Positions 45,826 through 55,419 of a stretch of DNA of 64,000 nt are shown one piece after another. Numbering within the stretch: position 1 is the first letter of the stretch; each line of letters opens with the position of its first letter. The notes beneath the pieces were generated by a model that had not been told where the DNA came from, did not search any database, and saw only the letters and a list, made by a program, of their open reading frames with translations. Location: assembly GCF_048066175.1 (NCBI RefSeq), contig NZ_JBLTXA010000008.1, forward strand, positions 124,001 to 188,000. The letters run 5' to 3'. The position numbers and the translations under genes were made by a program. The DNA comes from Niveispirillum fermenti. Lineage in GTDB: Bacteria > Pseudomonadota > Alphaproteobacteria > Azospirillales > Azospirillaceae.

Positions 45826-46494
45826 ATGCATCATGTCGGCTGGTCGCATTGCTGGGAGGCGGAAGGGGCCGCCATCATCCTGCCCGACGGGTGCCGGGAC
45901 CTGCTGGTCACGACCGGGCCGGACGGACGGCAGCGGGTATCCCTGACCGACTGGGACACGGGGCCGCGGGCTGTGCGCGTCGCGGCCGGCACGCAGATGG
46001 CCGGGTTCCGCCTGCGGCCCGGCATGGTCCCGGACCCGCTGCTTCTCCGGCGGGTGGTGGCGGCGGCCCAAACGCGGGGGGAGGCGGCCGGGATCGGCGC
46101 CTTGCTGGAAAGCGGTGTCGCGGCCGACCGGGAGATGGAACAGGTGATCGATGCCCTGGCGCAGTCATGCGGCACGGGGGCGGAGGTGGCGCGCCAGGCC
46201 GGTGTCGTGCCGCGTACCCTGCAGCGGCGACTGGCCGGGCTGGGCCTGCCGCCGCCGGATTTCTGGCGTCTGCTGGGCCGGGCGCGCCGGGCGGCGGCCA
46301 GTCTGGGTCCCGACCGGTCATTGGCCGATATCGCCTGTGCCTTTGGTTACAGCGATCAGGCCCACATGACCCGGGAATTCACCCGCTGGTTCGGCCTGAC
46401 GCCGGCCCGCCTGAGCCGTCGCCGGGCCGAACTGGGCCTTCTGGCTCAACCGGGGCTGGGCAACTGGACCGGGGAGCAGATTTCGATGAGGTAG
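45826..46494 (+). CDS. AraC family transcriptional regulator
   Basis: 222 aa. A DUF6597-like N-terminal ligand domain (GWSHCWEAEGAAIILPDGCR) is followed by a C-terminal double HTH (EVARQAGVVPRTLQRRLAGL; SLADIACAFGYSDQAHMTRE; FTRWFGLTPARLS). I chose ATG 45826, preceded by GGGGAAGGGGAAGG; an in-frame ATG at 45760 is possible. Its 3' end overlaps the convergent VOC gene by 49 bases. Targets unknown; the neighbouring VOC gene is a candidate. Confidence 0.85.
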   Translation: MHHVGWSHCWEAEGAAIILPDGCRDLLVTTGPDGRQRVSLTDWDTGPRAVRVAAGTQMAGFRLRPGMVPDPLLLRRVVAAAQTRGEAAGIGALLESGVAADREMEQVIDALAQSCGTGAEVARQAGVVPRTLQRRLAGLGLPPPDFWRLLGRARRAAASLGPDRSLADIACAFGYSDQAHMTREFTRWFGLTPARLSRRRAELGLLAQPGLGNWTGEQISMR

Positions 46495-46841
46495 CCGTTG
46501 GGGTCGCTGACATAGGCCAGCGTCTGCCCCCAGGGCATCTCCTGCACATCCTTTTCCAGCACGGCACCGGCCGCCAGGGCACGCCGCAGGGCGCCGGCCA
46601 CGTCATCAGTTTCCAGCGCGATTTCGAAACAGGGCTGACGACGGGAGGGGCGGGCCGGGTCCTTGCCCAGTTGCCGCATCAGGCTTGTGGAGGAGAAGGC
46701 GAGCTTGGTGTGACCCGTCGCCAACTCGCCATAATCCCCGCCTTCATGCACGAACCCCTTCTCCAGGCTGAAGGCACGGGTGAAGAAATCGATGCTGGCG
46801 GCGACGTCATCGACATAAAGGATGGTGTAGCGGAAGATCAT
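46446..46841 (-). CDS. VOC family (glyoxalase/bleomycin-resistance fold) protein
   Basis: 131 aa with paired beta-alpha-beta-beta-beta units: MIFRYTILYVDDVAASIDFF, FTRAFSLEKGFVHEGGDYGE, CFEIALETDDVAGALRRALA, and the end WGQTLAYVSDPNGYLIEICS, in which Glu is the likely metal ligand. Members include glyoxalases, dioxygenases and antibiotic-binding proteins; the function here cannot be fixed. Its last 49 bases overlap the end of the AraC gene on the other strand. Confidence 0.85.
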   Translation of the reverse strand: MIFRYTILYVDDVAASIDFFTRAFSLEKGFVHEGGDYGELATGHTKLAFSSTSLMRQLGKDPARPSRRQPCFEIALETDDVAGALRRALAAGAVLEKDVQEMPWGQTLAYVSDPNGYLIEICSPVQLPSPG

Positions 46842-47284
46842 CGGGGGGCTCCTGTCATGGGAACCCCCTTGATGCCAGAAGGGCGGCGGGCATTCTTGAA
46901 GATATGCGACAGGCCGGAAAGGGCGATGGGGCAGACTTGGCGGACAGGACATGACACCGGACATGGCAACGGCACCGCCTCTCCCTTGTCGCGCGGGAGA
47001 AGCGGTGCCGTTGCCATGTCATCAGTCTGAAAGAGAGCAGCCTGAAAGGGCCCCCTGGCCGGGACGATCCGGACGGTGTCGGCGATCCATCGCGCCGTCC
47101 GCCGGCTTTCCGCCGCCTCCTCCCATCCAGCGCGAAGGAAGGCGGAAAGGTTCCGGCCCTGGGGCCAAGCGCCGTGGGAAGGATGCAGCCCCCACCCCCG
47201 GCAGACCCGCCACCCCGTTCAGGAAGGTTGGCGGATCGAAGTGCTGGTCCGGACCCCCCGGTCACCGAGGGATCCGGGGACCGA
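46842..47284. other. Non-coding region with a long hairpin
   Basis: 443 bases upstream of the VOC gene and downstream of aceA. No credible gene. The main feature is the hairpin at 46960-47020 listed separately. The remainder is GC-rich with nothing recognisable. Confidence 0.55.
46960..47020. repeat. Long imperfect inverted repeat (26-bp arms)
   Basis: Left arm GACATGGCAACGGCACCGC plus CTCTCCC, right arm the complement with a single mismatch, around a loop of about nine bases (TTGTCGCGC). There is no T-run on either side, so it is not a standard terminator. Confidence 0.75.
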
Positions 47285-48571
47285 TCAATGGAACTGGTCG
47301 GTCTCGGTGCTGTCCTTCATGGCGGTCGTGGAGGACGTGCCACCGGAGATGGCCACGGCCACCGCGTCGAAATAGCCGGTGCCCACCTCGCGCTGATGCT
47401 TCACGGCGGTGAAGCCCTGGTCGGCGGCGGCGAATTCCCGCTGCTGCATCTCCGAATAGGCGGCCATGCCGCGTTCCTTGTAGCCCTTGGCCAGTTCGAA
47501 GGTGGCCAGGTTCAGGCTGTGGAAGCCCGCCAGGGTCACGAACTGGTACTTGTAGCCCATGGCGCCCAGCTCTGCCTGGTACTTGGCGATGGTCGCGTCG
47601 TCCAGGTTGGCCTTCCAGTTGAAGGAGGGCGAGCAATTATAGGCCAGCATCTTGCCGGGGAACTTCTTGTGGACGGCCTCGGCGAAGCGGCGGGCATCGT
47701 CCAGGTTCGGCTTGCTGGTTTCCCACCACATCAGGTCGGAATAGGGGGCGTATTCCAGGGCACGGGCGATGCAGTAATCGACGCCGACACCCTTCTTGAT
47801 GCGGAAGAAGCCTTCCGGCGTGCGGTCGTTGCGGTCGATGAACGGATGATCACGCTCGTCGATGTCGCTGGTGATCAGCTGGGCCGACTCGGCATCCGTG
47901 CGGGCAACGACCAGGGTGGAGGTGCCGCAGACATCGGCGGCCAGGCGGCCGGCATTCAGCGTGCGGATGAATTGCTGGATCGGGATCAGCACCTTGCCGC
48001 CCAGATGGCCGCACTTCTTCTCGGAAGCCAGCTGGTCCTCGAAGTGAACGGCGGCGGCACCGGCCTCGATCATGCCCTTCATCAGTTCAAAGGCGTTCAG
48101 CGGGCCACCGAAACCGGCCTCGGCATCGGCGATGATCGGTGCGAACCAGTAGGTGTCGCCCTTGCCCTCGGCCGTCTGGATCTGGTCGGCGCGCTGGAAG
48201 GCATTGTTGATGCGCTTCACGACGGCCGGGACGGAGTTGGCGGGATACAGCGACTGGTCGGGATACATCTGGCCGGCCAGGTTGGCGTCGGCCGCGACCT
48301 GCCAGCCCGACAGATAGATGGCTTCCAGGCCGGCCTTGACGTGCTGGAGAGCCTGATTGCCCGTGAAGGCGCCCAGCGTGTGGACATAGGGCCGCGTGTG
48401 CAGCAGTTCCCACAGGCGGCGGGCGCCCATTTCAGCCAGGGTATATTCGATCTTCACGGAGCCGGACAGGCGGCGCACATCCTCGGCCGTGAAATCGCGC
48501 TTGATGCCTTCATAGCGCTTGGCGTGGACGGCGGCGAGATCGATGCTCTGGGTCTGATCAAGCGGGGACAT
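47285..48571 (-). CDS. aceA: Isocitrate lyase
   Basis: Glyoxylate-shunt enzyme splitting isocitrate to succinate and glyoxylate (428 aa). The catalytic loop KKCGH lies in LASEKKCGHLGGKVL (about residue 190). WFAPIIADAEAGFGGPLNAFE holds metal-binding Asp residues, and YNCSPSFNWK is also conserved. The ATG at 48571 has AGGAG upstream; an in-frame start 69 bases earlier is less likely. Needed for growth on acetate, acetoacetate and PHB, which fits the phaAB and homogentisate genes in the window. Confidence 0.96.
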   Translation of the reverse strand: MSPLDQTQSIDLAAVHAKRYEGIKRDFTAEDVRRLSGSVKIEYTLAEMGARRLWELLHTRPYVHTLGAFTGNQALQHVKAGLEAIYLSGWQVAADANLAGQMYPDQSLYPANSVPAVVKRINNAFQRADQIQTAEGKGDTYWFAPIIADAEAGFGGPLNAFELMKGMIEAGAAAVHFEDQLASEKKCGHLGGKVLIPIQQFIRTLNAGRLAADVCGTSTLVVARTDAESAQLITSDIDERDHPFIDRNDRTPEGFFRIKKGVGVDYCIARALEYAPYSDLMWWETSKPNLDDARRFAEAVHKKFPGKMLAYNCSPSFNWKANLDDATIAKYQAELGAMGYKYQFVTLAGFHSLNLATFELAKGYKERGMAAYSEMQQREFAAADQGFTAVKHQREVGTGYFDAVAVAISGGTSSTTAMKDSTETDQFH

Positions 48572-48844
48572 GGAAGGTAACTCCTGGCCTGGTGGGGCTC
48601 TCAATTGGTTTCTGAACGGCTGCTTGTCCTTGTCTGCCACCTTGGGGGCCGGGGGCCGGGCTTGGTGTGCAGTGCAGCGCTGTTGAGATGAACATGAGCC
48701 CGCGACAGAAAATGATCAATATGGCCAGAAACGTAAAATAGTATTGCTGTCACATGTTGTAATGCCAATTCGTGTGATGTTGTAAATTTTGTAAATCCGC
48801 ATGCAGAGGCCGATTTCCCCGCGCGCTGAGGCGATACGGACAGC

Positions 48845-48881
48845 AAAAGGCCCCGGTGATCACGCGGATCACCGGGGCCTT
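48845..48881 (-). terminator. Rho-independent terminator of clpB
   Basis: Perfect 15-bp stem AAGGCCCCGGTGATC / GATCACCGGGGCCTT with a 5-base loop. On the minus strand it is followed by TTGCTG, making four T with the stem end. It lies about 140 bases after the clpB stop. Confidence 0.8.
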
Positions 48882-48915
48882 GCGCGGCACGTACCGCGCG
48901 GCGGCAGTCGCCGCC

Positions 48916-48950
48916 GACATCAACGGTCAAATATTTCGACCGTTGATGTC
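48916..48950. other. 13-bp perfect inverted repeat downstream of clpB
   Basis: GACATCAACGGTC and GACCGTTGATGTC around AAATATTTC, itself nearly self-complementary. It lies between the clpB stop and its terminator. It could be an mRNA 3' structure or a protein site; role unknown. Confidence 0.65.
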
Positions 48951-49019
48951 AGACAGCCTGACCGGCCAGGGCCGTTTCAGCCCGAGGCTGTCAGCGCGCC
49001 ACGGGTTGGCCCGCAGCCG

Positions 49020-51665
<2,646 letters not shown>

Positions 51666-51721
51666 AATCCTGCATGCTCCCCAACATTGCCCCATCGTCC
51701 CCGCTGGGCCCGATGAATGCG

Positions 51722-51735
51722 ATGATCCACGTCAA
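51722..51735 (-). promoter_or_regulatory. Possible FNR/FixK-type box upstream of clpB
   Basis: On the minus strand: TTGAC-GTGG-ATCAT, nine of ten positions of the alphaproteobacterial TTGAY-N4-ATCAA consensus, 57 bases before the clpB start. A chance match is possible. Confidence 0.3.
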
Positions 51736-51832
51736 AGTGCGATCCGGGAGGATCGATATGGATGTGGGAGATGGCCTGAAGGGGCGCAAGGCCCGGTGAC
51801 GCGGAAAGTTGCAGCGGTTATGCTTGCCCCCC

Positions 51833-52399
51833 ATGACCGGCCGTTTCCTTCACCTGTTCGACACGCCTGTCGGCACCTGTGCCATTGCCTGGGGGCCGTA
51901 TGGGCTGCTGGGTGTGCGCCTGCCGGCCGTGGAAGGGGGCGATCTGGCGGGCCGCCTGCGCAAGGCCGTGCCCGGTGCCGTCGCGGGGCAGCCGGACGAG
52001 ACGGCGGCGGCGGCCATCGCCGGCATCCGCGCCCTGCTGGCGGGGGAGCGCCGGGACCTGCTGGAAATAGGCCTGGACATGGCGCAAACCAGCCCCTTCG
52101 ACCGCGCCGTCTATGCCATCGCCCGCGCCATCCCGCCGGGCCGCACCCTGACCTATGGCGAGGTGGGCCGGCGCATGCCGGCGGCGGTCCTGGGCGGTAT
52201 GCCGCCGCACACGGTGCCGCGCGCGGTCGGACAGTCGCTGGGGCGCAACCCCTGGCCCATCGTGGTGCCCTGTCACCGGGTGATGGCGGCGGCCGGCGGT
52301 GCGGGTGGCTTCTCGGCCCCCGGCGGGGTGGCGACGAAGCTGGCCCTGCTGCGGATCGAAGGGGCCGTGTTGCCGGCCGAACAGTTGGGTCTGTTCTGA
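51833..52399 (+). CDS. ogt: Methylated-DNA-protein cysteine methyltransferase
   Basis: Suicide DNA repair protein (188 aa) that takes alkyl groups from O6-alkylguanine. C-terminal wHTH: SPFDRAVYAIARAIPPGRTL, TYGEVGRRM and the acceptor Cys in VVPCHRVMAAAG (about residue 147). ATKLALLRIEGA closes the domain. There is no AraC/Ada domain. The start is placed at ATG 51833; a weaker start 24 bases upstream is possible. Confidence 0.92.
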   Translation: MTGRFLHLFDTPVGTCAIAWGPYGLLGVRLPAVEGGDLAGRLRKAVPGAVAGQPDETAAAAIAGIRALLAGERRDLLEIGLDMAQTSPFDRAVYAIARAIPPGRTLTYGEVGRRMPAAVLGGMPPHTVPRAVGQSLGRNPWPIVVPCHRVMAAAGGAGGFSAPGGVATKLALLRIEGAVLPAEQLGLF

Positions 52400-52500
52400 G
52401 ATTACCGGGCGATCGGCCGTTTCATGAAACCGAATTACCGGTTCGGACCCATTGTGATGGTTGCGCCGTGACCGCCGGGCGGATTATCCTTCGTCCCATC

Positions 52501-53265
52501 ATGTCCGCGACGCTCGATGCCATCCATTATTTCCCGGTCAAGGGCCTGACGGCCCAGACGCTGGACCATGCCACCCTGACGCCGGGCGGCTGCCTGCCGC
52601 ATGACCGGCGTTTCGCCATCCTGCACCGGGCGACGCAGTTCGATCCGCTGGAACCGGCCTGGAAACCCAAGACCAATTTCCTGGTGCTGCTGCGGGACGA
52701 GAAGCTGGCGACGCTGCAGGCCGTGTTCGATCCGGAAACCTGTGTCCTCGAACTGCGGCGCGGGGGCAAGCGCGTGGCGCGCGGCCGCATCGACACGGCC
52801 ACGGGCCGGCTGCTGATCGACCAGTTCCTGTCGGCCTACATGGCCGGTGCGGCCGTGCCCGGCCCGTACAAGCTGGTGGAAAGCCCCGGCCACAATTTCA
52901 CCGACATCCCGGACAAGGCCGTGTCGCTGCTGAATCTGGCATCGGTGAAGGATATCGGGCGGGTGACGCAGCGCCCTGTCGATCCGCTGCGCTTCCGCGC
53001 CAACCTGCACCTGTCGGGCCTGGCACCCTGGGCAGAGATGGGCTGGGTGGGCCGGCGCATCGCCGTCGGTGATACGGTGCTGTCCGTCTTCAAGACCACG
53101 ACGCGCTGTGCCGCGGTGGAGGTCAACCCCACCACGGGCGAGCGCGACATGGCCCTGTTGAAGGCGCTGAAAAGCGGGTTCGACCATGTGGTCTGCGGTG
53201 TCTATGCCAGGGTTGAAGCCGGCGGGGCGATCCGGGCCGGTGATCCGGTGCGGCTGCTGGACTGA
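52501..53265 (+). CDS. MOSC domain protein
   Basis: 254 aa. The N-terminal MOSC_N beta barrel (ATLDAIHYFPVKGLTAQTLD, LTPGGCLPHDRRFAIL) is followed by a MOSC domain (RVTQRPVDPLRFRANLHLSG; TTTRCAAVEVNPTTGERDMA), whose Cys is the expected molybdenum-cofactor or substrate contact. Related to YcbX and mARC-type enzymes that reduce N-hydroxylated compounds; no ferredoxin domain is attached here. The frame is open upstream through ogt, but the domain begins at this ATG. Confidence 0.88.
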   Translation: MSATLDAIHYFPVKGLTAQTLDHATLTPGGCLPHDRRFAILHRATQFDPLEPAWKPKTNFLVLLRDEKLATLQAVFDPETCVLELRRGGKRVARGRIDTATGRLLIDQFLSAYMAGAAVPGPYKLVESPGHNFTDIPDKAVSLLNLASVKDIGRVTQRPVDPLRFRANLHLSGLAPWAEMGWVGRRIAVGDTVLSVFKTTTRCAAVEVNPTTGERDMALLKALKSGFDHVVCGVYARVEAGGAIRAGDPVRLLD

Positions 53266-53416
53266 CGGGGAAAGGCCGGTGGCGGTGGCTTTCGGGGCCG
53301 CTCGGGCTCCCCCTTCAGCCCACCCTTGCGCATGCACACTCATGCACACTATGGCCCTCCCGCCCATCTCGTGCTAATCAGCCCGCTTCAGTGCCAAGGG
53401 CGGAACCATCAATTCG

Positions 53417-54370
53417 ATGCATTTCCTGGAATTCGAAAAGCCGATCGCGGAGCTGGAAGCCAAGATCGAGGAACTGCGCCATCTTGCCGATGGCGGCGAT
53501 CTGAACATCGCCGACGAGGTGAAGAAGCTGCAGGACAAGGTGGACAAGCTGCTGCGCTCCACCTACGCCAAGCTGACACCGGCCCAGAAGGTTCAGGTGG
53601 CGCGCCATCCGAATCGGCCGCACTGCCTGGACTATGTCGAGGCGCTGATCACCGACTTCACCCCGCTGGCCGGCGACCGGCTGTTCGGGGAGGATCGGGC
53701 CGTCATCGGCGGGCTGGGCCGTTTCCGCGGCCGGTCCGTGGTGGTGATCGGGCAGGAGAAGGGCAACGATACCGAAAGCCGCGTGAAGCATAATTTCGGC
53801 ATGGCCAAGCCCGAAGGCTATCGCAAGGCCCAGCGCCTGATGGCCATGGCCGACCGGTTCGGCCTGCCCGTCATTTCGCTGGTCGATACGGCCGGCGCCT
53901 TCCCCGGCGTGTCGGCGGAGGAACGTGGCCAGGCGGAGGCCATCGCCAAGTCGATCGAAAGCTGTCTGCGCCTGACCGTGCCCATGGTGTCCACCATCAT
54001 CGGCGAGGGCGGGTCCGGCGGGGCCATCGCCATCGCCGCGGCCGATCGCGTGCTGATGCTGGAACATTCCATCTATTCGGTGATCTCGCCGGAAGGCTGC
54101 GCGTCCATCCTCTGGCGCTCGGCAACCAATGCTGCCGACGCGGCCCAGGCCCTGCGGCTGACGGCCCAGGACCTGAAGGAACTGGGCGTCATCGACCGCG
54201 TGGTGATGGAGCCCATCGGCGGCGCCCATCGCCGGCGGGACGAGACGATCACGGCCCTGGGCAACGCGATCGAGGATGCGCTGGAAAGCGTGCGCGGCCA
54301 GGACGGCCCCACCCTGCGCCTGAACCGCCGGCAGAAATTCCTGGACATGGGGCAGAAGGGGCTGGGCTGA
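53417..54370 (+). CDS. accA: Acetyl-CoA carboxylase carboxyltransferase subunit alpha
   Basis: Half of the carboxyltransferase making malonyl-CoA for fatty acid synthesis (317 aa). It starts MHFLEFEKPIAELEAKIEEL (coiled N-terminus). Crotonase-like core: LGRFRGRSVVVIGQEKGND, NFGMAKPEGYRKAQRLM, SLVDTAGAFPGVSAEERGQA and IIGEGGSGGAIAIAAADRVL. The AccD partner is not in the window. Confidence 0.96.
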   Translation: MHFLEFEKPIAELEAKIEELRHLADGGDLNIADEVKKLQDKVDKLLRSTYAKLTPAQKVQVARHPNRPHCLDYVEALITDFTPLAGDRLFGEDRAVIGGLGRFRGRSVVVIGQEKGNDTESRVKHNFGMAKPEGYRKAQRLMAMADRFGLPVISLVDTAGAFPGVSAEERGQAEAIAKSIESCLRLTVPMVSTIIGEGGSGGAIAIAAADRVLMLEHSIYSVISPEGCASILWRSATNAADAAQALRLTAQDLKELGVIDRVVMEPIGGAHRRRDETITALGNAIEDALESVRGQDGPTLRLNRRQKFLDMGQKGLG

Positions 54371-54474
54371 CCGGCGCCGGGGCCTGTCGGCATCGCCGGC
54401 AAACAGGTCCCGCCTTCATTCGTGCCGCCGCCGTGCCCGTCGGCGCGGATACCAGGGGACATTCTCCATGCTGG

Positions 54475-54570
54475 AGCGGTTTTCCTCTGACTGGAAAGCC
54501 GCCCCGCCGGCAACTGCTGCCGCGCGGCATAGGCCGCGTAGCCAAGCCGCGCAATAATCGCGGACCCGCA
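54475..54570. repeat. Structured intergenic repeat, diverged copy 4
   Basis: Shares GCTGCCGCGC and CGCGTAGCCAAGCC with copies 1 and 3. The small hairpin is kept in shape but not in sequence: CCGCG-CAATAAT-CGCGG (54547-54563) instead of GCCAAC/GTTGGC. A near-complementary pair GCGGTTTTCC / GGAAAGCCGC stands at the left. The 15-bp GGTGA hairpin of the other copies is absent, so this is at best a related subfamily. Confidence 0.5.
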
Positions 54571-54657
54571 GGGTAACGGCACCGATCTGGGGCATGGACG
54601 CCCGTGTCTATTGCCACTTCCCCATCCCCGCCCACCGGATTCAACGCTTGCAAACAG

Positions 54658-54672
54658 GAACAAAACACGAAC
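54658..54672. promoter_or_regulatory. LexA (SOS) box upstream of imuA
   Basis: GAAC-AAAACAC-GAAC; on the other strand GTTC-N7-GTTC, the exact alphaproteobacterial LexA direct-repeat operator. It ends 9 bases before the imuA ATG, so bound LexA would cover the promoter or start region of imuA-imuB-dnaE2. Confidence 0.82.
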
Positions 54673-54681
54673 AATTGCCCC

Positions 54682-55419
54682 ATGGCCGACAGGATCCCCA
54701 CCATCGCCGCCCTGCGGGAGCGGCTGTCCATCATGGACAGGGTGCGCCCCCCCAAGGGGCGCGCGGCCCTGTCGCTGGGGCTGGGCGCGCTGGATGCGGC
54801 CCTGCCGGGGGGTGGGCTGGTGCGGGGCGGGTTGCATGAGTTCTGGCCGGGGCCGGGGGATGCGGCGGCGCATGGGTTTGTTGCGGCCCTGCTGTCGGGC
54901 CTGCCACCCGGCCCCATCCTCTGGTGCCGCCATCGCGACCGATCGGACCCGCTGGGGCTGGCCGACATGCCTTATGGGCCGGGGCTGGCCGGTGTGGGGC
55001 TGGACGCCTCACGCCTGATCCTGGCGCGCCCGGCCGGGGTGGAGGATGCGCTGTGGGTGCTGGAGGAGGCGCTGCGCTGCCCGTCGCTGGCGGCTGTGGT
55101 CGGCGACGGCGTGCTGCCCGGCAGTGTGGCCGGCCGCCGCCTGCAGCTTGCGGCGGAAGAAGGGGGGATGATGGCCCTGCTGATCCTGCCGCCGGTGGCC
55201 CGCCCCCCGCCTTCCACGGCATTGACGCGCTGGCGCGTGGTGTCGGCGCGCGGCCGCCCCCTGCATGAGGCGGAAGGGGGCTGGCCGCGCTGGCAGGTAT
55301 CGCTGCTGCGGGCACGCGGCGGCGGATCGGGTTCGTGGGAGGTTGCGTGGGATGACGCGGCGTTTCGTCTCCGTCTGGCTCAGCCGCTGGCCGACGGACC
55401 AGTGGCGGCGGCGGAATAG
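54682..55419 (+). CDS. imuA: ImuA, SOS mutasome protein
   Basis: RecA-like-fold protein (245 aa) of the ImuA-ImuB-DnaE2 translesion system. It starts MADRIPTIAALRERL and has LSLGLGALDAALPGGGLVRGGLHEFW, typical of ImuA/SulA-like proteins. No intact Walker A (GxxxxGKT) is seen, as usual for the family. The ATG at 54682 lies just after the SOS box; an upstream start at 54604 would place the box inside the gene. It overlaps imuB by 68 bases. Confidence 0.9.
   Translation: MADRIPTIAALRERLSIMDRVRPPKGRAALSLGLGALDAALPGGGLVRGGLHEFWPGPGDAAAHGFVAALLSGLPPGPILWCRHRDRSDPLGLADMPYGPGLAGVGLDASRLILARPAGVEDALWVLEEALRCPSLAAVVGDGVLPGSVAGRRLQLAAEEGGMMALLILPPVARPPPSTALTRWRVVSARGRPLHEAEGGWPRWQVSLLRARGGGSGSWEVAWDDAAFRLRLAQPLADGPVAAAE

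Larger units (their letters stand above)
48572..49019. other. Non-coding region between aceA and clpB
   Basis: 448 bases. The left part (48700-48800) is AT-richer and should hold the leftward aceA promoter; on the minus strand it contains the direct repeat TTTACAA-AA-TTTACAA (near 48780-48796), resembling half-sites of short-chain-acyl-responsive XRE regulators. The right part holds the clpB terminator and a second perfect palindrome. Confidence 0.5.
54371..54681. other. Non-coding region between accA and imuA
   Basis: 311 bases. It holds a diverged relative of the structured repeat (about 54475-54570) and ends with the SOS box of the mutasome operon. The initial part, after accA, has no clear terminator. 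Confidence 0.55.

Noticed and set aside
48735..48750. AAAATAGTATT near the aceA promoter, similar to the end of the repeat element
   Set aside because: Only 11 bases match and no hairpin of the family is nearby; probably chance or part of a promoter.
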